A DNA stretch of 64,000 nucleotides from Stackebrandtia nassauensis DSM 44728 (GTDB lineage: Bacteria > Actinomycetota > Actinomycetes > Mycobacteriales > Micromonosporaceae), in contig NC_013947.1 in NCBI RefSeq assembly GCF_000024545.1, forward strand, positions 4,030,001 through 4,094,000. Direction: 5' to 3'. A model generated the notes under the pieces. That model worked only from the letters and a program-made list of their open reading frames with translations, was not told where the DNA came from and ran no database searches. Below, one piece after another: positions 1-7,006 of this stretch. Both the position numbers and the translations under genes were made by a program. Each line of letters begins with the position of its first letter. The first letter of the stretch is position 1.

Positions 1-541
1 GATCCATCGCCGCGCGCTGAATCCACCGGAACGCGTCCGGCTCGGCCATCCCATAGCGCGTCATCAACAGACCCTTGGCCCGGTCCACGAGCTTGCGGAT
101 CTCCAGCCGCTCCGTCAGCGACTCGACCTCGGCCTCCAGTGCCGTCAGTTCCGCGAACCGTGCCAGCGACAACTCGATGGCCGGAACCAGATCCGACTTC
201 TGGAAGGGTTTGACCAGATACGCCATCGCCCCGGCGCTGTTGGCCCGCGCGATCAGGTCCCGCTGGCTGAAGGCCGTCAGGATCACCACCGGCGCGATCC
301 GGGCCGCCACGATCCGCTCCGCCGCCTGCAGACCGTCCATGATCGGCATCTGGATATCGCAGATCACCAGGTCGGGGCGCTTCTCCTCGGCCAGCTTGAC
401 CGCGGTCTCTCCGTCGGCGGCCTCACCGACCACCTCGAATCCCTCCTCGGCGAGCATCTCGGCGAGGTCGAGCCGGATCAGGCCCTCGTCCTCGGCGATC
501 AGCACCCGCCGCGGCGCGGCCTCAGCGTCCGTTCCGGTCAT
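1..541 (-). CDS. pdtaR: ANTAR-domain response regulator (PdtaR-like), C-terminus cut by window edge
   Basis: The minus-strand frame opens with ATG at 541 and runs off position 1, giving about 180 residues without a stop. Residues 13-130 form a receiver domain: an acidic pair at AEDE, a phospho-acceptor Asp near residue 62 (VICDIQMP), a Thr/Ala switch (ILTAF) and a conserved Lys (LVKPF). A coiled linker follows, then the start of an ANTAR RNA-binding domain (RKLVDRAKGLLM). Receiver-ANTAR proteins such as mycobacterial PdtaR act as transcription antiterminators downstream of a histidine kinase. The kinase is not in the window. The 264 bases up to the tRNA hold no other convincing gene and probably carry the promoter. 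Confidence 0.9.
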   Translation of the reverse strand, partial: MTGTDAEAAPRRVLIAEDEGLIRLDLAEMLAEEGFEVVGEAADGETAVKLAEEKRPDLVICDIQMPIMDGLQAAERIVAARIAPVVILTAFSQRDLIARANSAGAMAYLVKPFQKSDLVPAIELSLARFAELTALEAEVESLTERLEIRKLVDRAKGLLMTRYGMAEPDAFRWIQRAAMD

Positions 542-805
542 GCTGCGCAGCACCCTTCCCAATACGTGTGACGGCAGCGCGCCGGAGGAACCGCACCGAC
601 ACGCGCGAGCGAGTCCACAGCGTATCCGGTTGGCGGGGTCACGGGGCGGGCAGTTCTGGACGTTGAGACGCGATATCGCGTTGCGACGCGGGCAGGGGGT
701 GCGTACCGTCCGGTATGGGCATCGGTAAGATGTCGCACCGGGCTTGAAGATGCCTGGCAGACCCGGGGTCACCGGTTCCCAGGCCATCCGATATGTCCGA
801 TTAGC

Positions 806-889
806 GCCGGAATGGTGGAATTGGCAGACACGATACACTCAAAATGTATTGTCCGAAAGGGCGTGCGGGTTCAAGTCCCGCTTCCGGCA
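806..889 (+). tRNA. tRNA-Leu (anticodon CAA)
   Basis: The acceptor stem GCCGGAA (806-812) pairs with TTCCGGC (882-888), followed by discriminator A at 889, the identity base expected for leucine. The anticodon stem is ATACA/TGTAT around the loop CTCAAAA, placing anticodon CAA at 840-842, which reads UUG. A long variable arm and a GGTTCAAGTCC T-arm mark a class II tRNA. The 3' CCA is not encoded (genomic ACCG). A short hairpin (895-907) follows. Confidence 0.96.
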
Positions 890-1020
890 CCGCAGTGGCG
901 AAGCCACGAAACATCCGCGATATCACTTTTGCGATAACTCGTCCGACATTATGGAGAATCTGTCGGACGTGGCGTGCGGTGCGTGTCCATCATGGACTTT
1001 TGAGCCGGTTTGAAGACGTT

Positions 1021-1050
1021 AATGGCGCCGAGCCGAGGCTCGGCGCCATT
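1021..1050 (-). terminator. 30-bp perfect inverted repeat, terminator of the 1073-1573 gene
   Basis: A 14-bp stem (1021-1034 with 1037-1050) closes on a 2-base centre. It begins 23 bases past the stop codon of the minus-strand membrane protein gene. It lacks a strong U-tract, as is usual in high-GC actinobacteria. Confidence 0.75.
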
Positions 1051-1072
1051 GTCACGTCATCGCCTGCGCCGC

Positions 1073-1573
1073 TTACTTCTTCGCGGCACCGATGAAGGCG
1101 AACAGCATTCCCACGAGGGCGAGGAATCCGGCGACGGCCGCGCCGTAGTATCCGGCGCCCAGTTGCCCGAGGCCCTTGGCCAGGGACTGGGCCGAGTCGG
1201 CACCGGTGAGCATCCAGATCGGGGGGAAGGAGATGGCGATGGCGGCCAGCAGTCCGAAGATGCCGACGGTGATGTTGACGCCCTTGCTCCCGGCCAGTCC
1301 GATGAGGCCGAAGATGATGGCCAGACCGGCGCCGCCGAGGATCGCGTAGAACCAGTACTGCGGGTTGCTCAGGGCGCTGACGCCTTCGACCTGACCGAAC
1401 TGGTCGGCGAAGTACTTGAGGCTGGACTTGCCTTGGCCTAGGGCGGGCACCCAGGAGATGAAGGGCGACACCGCGGCGAGGATCCCGGCCAGCAGGAGGA
1501 TGATGCCGCCGGCGCGGGACTTGCGCGGGGGCGAGGGGGGCAGGAAGGACGGTGGGGGGCTGTTGAAGCTCAT
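1073..1573 (-). CDS. Small four-helix membrane protein, function unknown
   Basis: This 166-residue protein has a Pro-rich cytoplasmic head (residues 4-20) followed by four hydrophobic segments at about 22-42, 74-94, 99-122 and 141-163. ATG at 1573 has a GGAG ribosome site 7 bases upstream. It ends just before a strong inverted-repeat terminator and appears monocistronic. The layout of a Pro-rich head plus four helices is common in uncharacterised actinobacterial envelope proteins. I recognise no catalytic motif. Confidence 0.8.
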   Translation of the reverse strand: MSFNSPPPSFLPPSPPRKSRAGGIILLLAGILAAVSPFISWVPALGQGKSSLKYFADQFGQVEGVSALSNPQYWFYAILGGAGLAIIFGLIGLAGSKGVNITVGIFGLLAAIAISFPPIWMLTGADSAQSLAKGLGQLGAGYYGAAVAGFLALVGMLFAFIGAAKK

Positions 1574-1709
1574 GGTGTCTCCGTTGGTTCGCGGCCGGCG
1601 CGTCGTGGGCGGCGGTGCGGTCGGGGTCGTTTGTTTGCGGCTTACATCCTGGCAGTGCGGTGGGGGTTCGGCAAGGTGTGGTCGGCGGGCGCGGCACGAA
1701 ATGGGGGCT

Positions 1710-3224
1710 TCAGCCGCCCAGGGCGCGACGCAGCGCGTCGGCGATGTCGCGGTGGGTGGCGCCCGCAATGGTGCCGGCGAGATGGGCGTCGGGGCGGGTG
1801 AGCCAGATTTCGTCGGGTCCGATGTCGAGGGTGCGGGCGAGTTCGGGGGCGCGGGTCAGGTCGATGACCCGGGTGGGCGCGTCGGTGAGGGCGTGGAATC
1901 GGGGGTGGGGGCCGTGGGCGATGAGGGTGAAGTGGCCGCGCAGGTGCCGGCGTAGTGGGGTGCCGTCGGGCAGGTTGGTGTCGGGACAGATGGTACCCGG
2001 CGCCGGTGGCGGGGTGTGGCCTTTGGGCGGGCGGTGGGTGAAGGCCCGGTGGGAGGCGGGGGTGGTGAGCGGGGATGCGGTGTACCAGAAGGGTTCGGCG
2101 AACCGGCCCGAGTCGATGGCGGCGGCCAGCGTTGGGTCGGCGGCGGCTTTGTCGAGTGTGGTCTGACGGTACTGGAGCTGGGCGGGGGTGCCCGGCGCCA
2201 GGAAGGCCATGGTGGTGTCGACGATGTGCTGGTTCTCAAGCGCGGCGGCGTGGCGTTCGGTGTGGTAGCTGGCCAGCAGGGCCTCGGGGGCCCAGCCGTT
2301 GGCGTGGGCGGCGATCTTCCAGGCGGCGTTCTCGGCGTCGGCGACCCCGGAGTTGAGGCCGCGGGCGCCGAAGGGCGCGAACAGGTGGGCGGCGTCGCCG
2401 ACGAGGAAGACGCGTCCGGTGTGGAGTGCGGTGGCGACGCGGGAGTGGAAGCGGTAGACGGTGTTCCAGCTGATGCGGTAGCCCGTGTCGCCGATGACGG
2501 CGCGGATGCGGGTGTCGAGGTCGTCGGCGGCGATGTCGAAACTGGACGGTACCTGCCAGTCGATGCGGAAGGTGTCGTTGGGGCAGGGGTGGATGAGGAT
2601 CTGGCGGCCGGGGTTGGCGGCGGGGTCGAAGTGGAAGTGGCGTTCGTGTCGGCGGCCGGGCAGGTCGGCGGTGATGTCGCAGATGAGGAAGCGGTCGGGG
2701 TGGGTGCTGCCGGGGAAGTCGATGCCGAGGCTGTCGCGCAGCCGGTGCTGGGCGCCGGTGCACACCAGGGCGTAGCCGCCCGCGATCCGGGTGCCGTCGG
2801 CGAGGTGAATGTGGACGGTTTCGGGGTCGGGCTGGGTGATGGCGGTGACCTCGTGTGCCCAGCGCCGGGTGATGCGCGGATCGGCGTCGATGAGCGCGTC
2901 GAGGACGGCCTCGGTGTGGGACTGCGAGATGTTGACGAACGGCGGGGTGCCGGTGGTGGGCGCGAAGCTCCAGGAGTGGATCTCGCGGTCGCGGTAGAAG
3001 GTGCGGGCGGTGGTCCAGGTGAGACCGTCGCGGGTGATGGCCCCGGCTCCCAGCCGGGCCCAGATGTCGAGGACGTCGCGTTGCTGGCAGATGGACTTGG
3101 ATCCCACCGCCTCGCGGTGCGGGGCCTGGTCGAGCAGCGTCACCGCAAGACCCCAGTGCGCCAGCAGCAGCGCGCAGGTCTGGCCGACGGGTCCGGCACC
3201 GATGACGACGCAGGTGGCGCTCAT
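1710..3224 (-). CDS. FAD-dependent aromatic hydroxylase (PheA/TfdB/MhpA type)
   Basis: This 504-residue group A flavoprotein monooxygenase carries the N-terminal dinucleotide fold GAGPVG (residues 9-14) and the GD motif with flavin contacts (GDAAHLFAPFGARGLNSG, about 290-310). A C-terminal thioredoxin-like region is typical of the phenol/3-(3-hydroxyphenyl)propionate hydroxylase family. Such enzymes use NAD(P)H and O2 to hydroxylate aromatic rings; the substrate here is unknown. ATG at 3224 lies 14 bases after the stop of the MBL-fold gene and has only a weak ribosome site, so translation is probably coupled. The two genes look like an operon for aromatic or polyketide-like substrates. Confidence 0.88.
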   Translation of the reverse strand: MSATCVVIGAGPVGQTCALLLAHWGLAVTLLDQAPHREAVGSKSICQQRDVLDIWARLGAGAITRDGLTWTTARTFYRDREIHSWSFAPTTGTPPFVNISQSHTEAVLDALIDADPRITRRWAHEVTAITQPDPETVHIHLADGTRIAGGYALVCTGAQHRLRDSLGIDFPGSTHPDRFLICDITADLPGRRHERHFHFDPAANPGRQILIHPCPNDTFRIDWQVPSSFDIAADDLDTRIRAVIGDTGYRISWNTVYRFHSRVATALHTGRVFLVGDAAHLFAPFGARGLNSGVADAENAAWKIAAHANGWAPEALLASYHTERHAAALENQHIVDTTMAFLAPGTPAQLQYRQTTLDKAAADPTLAAAIDSGRFAEPFWYTASPLTTPASHRAFTHRPPKGHTPPPAPGTICPDTNLPDGTPLRRHLRGHFTLIAHGPHPRFHALTDAPTRVIDLTRAPELARTLDIGPDEIWLTRPDAHLAGTIAGATHRDIADALRRALGG

Positions 3225-3238
3225 GACGGGGGCTGTCG

Positions 3239-4198
3239 CTATTCCTGGAGGGTCTCCCAGATGTCCCGGTCGCGTTCGGCGGTCCACACCCGGGGCCGGT
3301 TGATGCCGTCGAGCTCGTCCCACAGCCGGGAGACGTTGAACGGCAGGCAGTGTTCGAAGATGGGCCAGCCGCCGTAGCGCGGTTCCAGCGCGGCGTGGAC
3401 GGCGTGGAAGGCCTCACGCAGCGTGCCGTCGGTCTCGAAGACCATCGAGACCTCGCGCAGCATGGTGTCGAGGAAGTCGCGGGTCTGGCCGATGGCGGCG
3501 TTGACCTCCTCGTGGCCCCACACGCAGGCGCCGCGACCGCCGACGAGGGTGTCGGCCTCGAAGGAGGCGACGTGGTCGAGGGTGGTGGTGGCCCACTGCC
3601 GGTGGTAGGCGTCGCCGGTGTACAGGGCGGCCTGGGCTTCGACGAGGTCGCCGGTGAACAGGATCCGCTGTTTGGGCAGCCACGCGACGATGTCGCCCTC
3701 GGTGTGGCCGTAGCCGCAGTGCGCCAGCACCAGCTGGCCCCGGTCGCCGCCCAGCTGGATGGTCATCTTGTCGGCGAAGGTGATGCTGGGCCAGGTCAGG
3801 CCGGGTATGGACTGCGGATTGTCGAACAGCCGGGGCATGCGGGCGTACTCGGACTCCCAGTCGTCGGTGCCGCGTTCGGCGATGAGGCCGCGGGTGTTGT
3901 CGTGGGCGATGACCATGTCGGTGCCGAAGGCGGAGGCGCCCAGGGTGCGCACCGCGTGGTAGTGGCTGAGCACCAGGTACCGCACCGGTTTGTCGGTGTG
4001 GTGGTGCAGTTGTTGCAGCCAGGCGCGGGCGGCGTGCGGGGTGGCCATGGCGTCGAAGCAGACCACGAAGTCCTCGCCCTCGATGGCCCCGACGTTGGGA
4101 TCGCCTTCGGCGGTGAGCGCGTACACCCCGTCCCCGAGTATTTCCAGGGTCTGTTTCTTGGGCGCCAGATCGGCGCTGGAGGCGAAGGGTCGGCTCAT
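3239..4198 (-). CDS. MBL-fold hydrolase with altered metal motif
   Basis: This 319-residue protein has the metallo-beta-lactamase fold order: a first beta block, SHYH near residue 105, CGYGHTEGD near 191 and FTGDLVE near 211. The usual HxHxDH signature is HYHAVR here, so the Asp and third His that normally build the second metal site are absent. It may bind a single metal or use another chemistry. The first gene of a pair with the downstream FAD hydroxylase, it is preceded by a 12-bp hairpin that isolates it from the permease upstream. ATG at 4198 has a usable GGAGCATCGCC site. Confidence 0.85.
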   Translation of the reverse strand: MSRPFASSADLAPKKQTLEILGDGVYALTAEGDPNVGAIEGEDFVVCFDAMATPHAARAWLQQLHHHTDKPVRYLVLSHYHAVRTLGASAFGTDMVIAHDNTRGLIAERGTDDWESEYARMPRLFDNPQSIPGLTWPSITFADKMTIQLGGDRGQLVLAHCGYGHTEGDIVAWLPKQRILFTGDLVEAQAALYTGDAYHRQWATTTLDHVASFEADTLVGGRGACVWGHEEVNAAIGQTRDFLDTMLREVSMVFETDGTLREAFHAVHAALEPRYGGWPIFEHCLPFNVSRLWDELDGINRPRVWTAERDRDIWETLQE

Positions 4199-4232
4199 GG
4201 CGATGCTCCTGTCTTCTCTTGCAGTCTACAAA

Positions 4233-4271
4233 CGCCCGTCCCCGACAACGGGTGTTGTACGGGGACGGGCG
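4233..4271 (-). terminator. Hairpin terminator of the TauE-like permease gene
   Basis: Stem 4233-4244 pairs perfectly with 4260-4271 (12 bp) around a 15-base loop, 29 bases past the permease stop codon and before the next minus-strand gene. Confidence 0.75.
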
Positions 4272-4299
4272 GTGTGCGGCGACAGGAGCGGTGGTCTTC

Positions 4300-5196
4300 T
4301 CAGGCCGTGGCCTCGGCGGGTTCGGTCTCGGCTTCGGTGGGTGCCAGCGCCTTGGTGCGCAGCACCAGCGTCAGCGCGGTGATCCAGGCGACGGCCAGCA
4401 CGGCGAAGCTGACGTAGTAGATCGGGGCGGTGGCCTCGAGCGCGCCCAGGATGGTGTTGGCGTTGGTGCCGACGATGATGCCGCCGACGGCGACGCCGAG
4501 GATGCGGGTGGGCAGTCTGCGCACCAGCCACGCCGCGATGGGGGCGGCGATGACGCCACCGATGAGCAGGGCGGCGACGGTGGGCCACACGACGCCGTCG
4601 ATGGCGCTGCCGAAGCCGAATCCGGCGGTGGCGGCGATGGCGACGGCGAACTCGGCGGCCGACACCGAGCCGATGATCTTCTTCGGGTCGAGGCGTTTGG
4701 AGGCCAACAGGGTGGGGGTGGCGATGGGTCCCCAGCCGCCTCCGCCGGTGGCGTCGACGGTTCCGGCGACCAGGCCCAGCGGTACCAGGAACTTGGAGCG
4801 GGGCGGGGGTTTGGTGGGGTCGACGGGGGCGTGGCCGCGGCTGAAGCGGATCAGCAGGTAGGCGCCCAACAGGAGCAGGATGCCGCTGGTCCAGGGTTTG
4901 GCGTTGTCGGCGGGGATGGACGACAGGGCGTAGGCGCCGATGAACGCGCCAACGGCGCCGGGGACGGCGATGCGGGCCACGACGTTCCAGTCGATGTTGC
5001 CGAATTTCCAGTGCGAGGCGCCCGACACCAGGGTGGTGCCGATCTCGGCGAGGTGCACCGAGGCGGAGGCGGCGGCCGGGTTGAGGCTGGCCAGCAGTAG
5101 CAGGGAGGTGGAGATGACGCCGTAGCCCATCCCCAGCCCCCCGTCGATGAGCTGGGCGGCTATGCCTACGAAGGCGATGATGATCAATGCGGGCAT
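4300..5196 (-). CDS. TauE/SafE-family permease (sulfite/organic anion exporter family)
   Basis: This 298-residue membrane protein has about eight hydrophobic segments. Its two-halved layout, with DGGLGMGYG in the first helix pair and DATGGGGWGP near residue 160, is diagnostic of the TauE/SafE (DUF81) family. Family members export sulfite, sulfoacetate or related anions; the substrate here is not proven. ATG at 5196 follows AAGGA at good spacing. It is divergent from a second TauE-like gene, and a candidate Rrf2 operator lies between them. Confidence 0.88.
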   Translation of the reverse strand: MPALIIIAFVGIAAQLIDGGLGMGYGVISTSLLLLASLNPAAASASVHLAEIGTTLVSGASHWKFGNIDWNVVARIAVPGAVGAFIGAYALSSIPADNAKPWTSGILLLLGAYLLIRFSRGHAPVDPTKPPPRSKFLVPLGLVAGTVDATGGGGWGPIATPTLLASKRLDPKKIIGSVSAAEFAVAIAATAGFGFGSAIDGVVWPTVAALLIGGVIAAPIAAWLVRRLPTRILGVAVGGIIVGTNANTILGALEATAPIYYVSFAVLAVAWITALTLVLRTKALAPTEAETEPAEATA

Positions 5197-5482
5197 GGTC
5201 AGTCCTTCACATAATCCCTATATTGTCGACTTATTTAGTGGGATTAGTAGGCTATCTTACTCCCCCGACGCGAACCAGTCCAGTGATGTGAAGGGCCATG
5301 CGATACCGGCCAAAAGGCCGATGCGGGATCCGGTGCCGGAGCGGCGTACCAGCCGCCTCACGGACACAGTGGCCGGATTTTGGGACCGACACGCATCGCC
5401 ACAGCGGCGGAATTGTCCACTACTTCTACTAATATGGTCGAGAACATAGACTTTCGCCCCGGACTCGTGGAACGGTGGCCGC
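5197..5482. promoter_or_regulatory. Divergent control region of the two TauE-like genes
   Basis: This 286-base spacer is much richer in A+T than its surroundings. It contains an inverted repeat TAATCCC (5212-5218) / GGGATTA (5240-5246) and two copies of an ATTGTCnACT motif (5222-5231 and 5412-5421). A close relative of that motif (ATTGTCACCT) lies at 6973-6982, directly upstream of the nearby Rrf2 regulator. No convincing ORF is present. Control by the Rrf2 protein is an inference from the shared motif. Confidence 0.5.
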
Positions 5483-6481
5483 ATGGACATCTCGCTACTC
5501 GTCATCGTCGCCGGCGTACTCGTCGGCCTGTCGGTCGGACTGACCGGAATGGGCGGTGGTGCCCTGATGACGCCCATCATGGTGCTGGTCTTCGGGGTCA
5601 ACCCCACCGCCGCGGTCGGCAGCGACCTGACCGCCTCGGTGGCCATGAAACCCGTCGGGGCCGTCGTTCACCACCGGGCCGGAACGGTCCGCTGGGATCT
5701 CGTCAGATGGTTGCTGCCCACCGCGATACCCGCCGGTTTCGCCGGGGCCTGGCTGATCAGCCTGCTCGGCGACGGGAAGGCCGTGCAGGACGGACTCAAA
5801 CTCATCATCGGCGCGGCACTGCTGCTGGCCGTCGTGGGAATGTTCGCCCGGATCATCCTGTCCCGGCGGCGCGGCACCGCGACCACCGACGGACCGACTC
5901 GCATCAAGCCGGTACCGGCGCTGCTCATCGGCGTGGTCGGCGGCCTGATCGTCGGTGTGACCTCGGTGGGCTCCGGATCACTGATCATCGTGCTGCTGAT
6001 GCTGACCCACCCGAGGCTGCGCGCCAACGAACTCGTGGGCACCGACCTGGTGCAGGCCATCCCGCTGGTGGCCTCGGCCGCGCTGGGGCACTGGATCTTC
6101 GGGGACACCCAGCTGGCGCTGGCCGGAACCGTCCTGTTGGGAGCCATCCCCGGCATCTACGTCGGCGCGAAACTGTCGGCCCGGGCGCCGGAGTCGATCC
6201 TGCGCTGGGCCCTGGCGGTGCTGCTGCTCGGCTCGGGCATGGCGCTGTGGGACGTGCCGGGCGTCGTGACGCTGCTGGCCTGCGCCGCGCTCGTGGGCAT
6301 CGCCGTGGCCGCCCACTTCATCGGACGCGCCGGTGACCGTGAACCCGTCGGCCTCACCGGCGACGATGACGCCGCCGAGCGCGAACCGCGGCCGGTGGCC
6401 ACGAGCCGGTCAGCCGCCGATGGCACCGCCGAGGCGGAACCGCAACCGGCGGCCACCGGCACCTCGACGCCCACCAGCTAG
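5483..6481 (+). CDS. TauE/SafE-family permease, second copy
   Basis: This 332-residue protein has an N-terminal GLTGMGGGALMTP signature and the matching second-half signature VGVTSVGSGSL near residue 155. It has about eight transmembrane helices, then a hydrophilic Ala/Glu/Pro-rich tail of about 50 residues. It is only distantly similar to the divergent neighbour, so it is probably not a recent duplicate. It likely exports sulfur-containing or other small anions. ATG at 5483 has only a weak purine-rich site. It converges on the Rrf2 gene across a shared hairpin. Confidence 0.87.
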   Translation: MDISLLVIVAGVLVGLSVGLTGMGGGALMTPIMVLVFGVNPTAAVGSDLTASVAMKPVGAVVHHRAGTVRWDLVRWLLPTAIPAGFAGAWLISLLGDGKAVQDGLKLIIGAALLLAVVGMFARIILSRRRGTATTDGPTRIKPVPALLIGVVGGLIVGVTSVGSGSLIIVLLMLTHPRLRANELVGTDLVQAIPLVASAALGHWIFGDTQLALAGTVLLGAIPGIYVGAKLSARAPESILRWALAVLLLGSGMALWDVPGVVTLLACAALVGIAVAAHFIGRAGDREPVGLTGDDDAAEREPRPVATSRSAADGTAEAEPQPAATGTSTPTS

Positions 6482-6492
6482 TACGTCTTTTC

Positions 6493-6525
6493 GTGGCGGC
6501 GACGGCCTCGGGCCGTCACCGCCAC
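6493..6525. terminator. Bidirectional hairpin between permease and Rrf2 gene
   Basis: Stem 6493-6507 pairs with 6511-6525 with one mismatch around a TCG loop. It begins 12 bases past the permease stop and overlaps the last codons of the convergent Rrf2 gene. Confidence 0.65.
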
Positions 6526-6965
6526 GCCGCTGGGTCGGCGGCGAGTTTGCGCACCGCGGCGGGCAGCTTGCCACCGGCGACGTCGGCAAGGGTCACCGAC
6601 TCCAGGATCTTGCGTTCGCTGGCCCGCAACGCGATCCACACGTCCCGCAGCGCCGCGGCGGTGCCGTCGTAGTCCACATGCTCCGGACGCTGGCCGCGCA
6701 CCCCCACCAGCGGGCCGTCCACGACCCGGATGACATCGGCCAGCGAGATTTCCTTGGCCGGACGGGCCAGCCGGTGGCCGCCGTCGGGGCCGCGCCGCGA
6801 CTCGATGAGACCGCCGCGCCGCAGTTGCAGCAGGATGGACTCACAGAACTTCCCGGGGATCTTCTGGGCTCCGGCGACCTTCTCCGCCGACAGCCACTCC
6901 TCCCCCACCGAAGTCAGTTCCACGGCGGCGCGCAGGGCATAGTCGACACGGGCGGATAGACGCAT
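6516..6965 (-). CDS. Rrf2-family transcriptional regulator
   Basis: This 149-residue winged-helix protein opens RLSARVDYALRAAVEL and carries the Rrf2 recognition segment (PGKFCESILLQLRRGGLIESRRG). Only one Cys is present (near residue 41). The three-Cys Fe-S cluster of IscR/NsrR types is absent, so it more resembles cluster-free members such as CymR, which control sulfur metabolism. ATG at 6965 is chosen because the family starts at MRLS. Its promoter carries CCTAT direct repeats around ATTGTCAC (6971-6985), suggesting autoregulation and control of the neighbouring permeases. Confidence 0.9.
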   Translation of the reverse strand: MRLSARVDYALRAAVELTSVGEEWLSAEKVAGAQKIPGKFCESILLQLRRGGLIESRRGPDGGHRLARPAKEISLADVIRVVDGPLVGVRGQRPEHVDYDGTAAALRDVWIALRASERKILESVTLADVAGGKLPAAVRKLAADPAAWR

Positions 6966-7006
6966 GGAACCTATTGTCACCTATCCGACAGGGCGCACCG
7001 CGCCGG

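Noticed and set aside
538-738. Short frames upstream of the ANTAR regulator, on both strands
   Set aside because: They are Arg/Pro/Ala-rich, as expected for chance frames in high-GC DNA, and have no ribosome site or family motif.
891-1020. Possible integration site next to the tRNA-Leu gene
   Set aside because: No integrase, no repeat of the tRNA 3' end and no mobile gene in the following 60 kb. Only small hairpins are present.
1416-3377. Long plus-strand frames opposite the FAD hydroxylase and MBL genes
   Set aside because: They are Gly/Val/Arg-rich shadows of minus-strand genes with clear family motifs.
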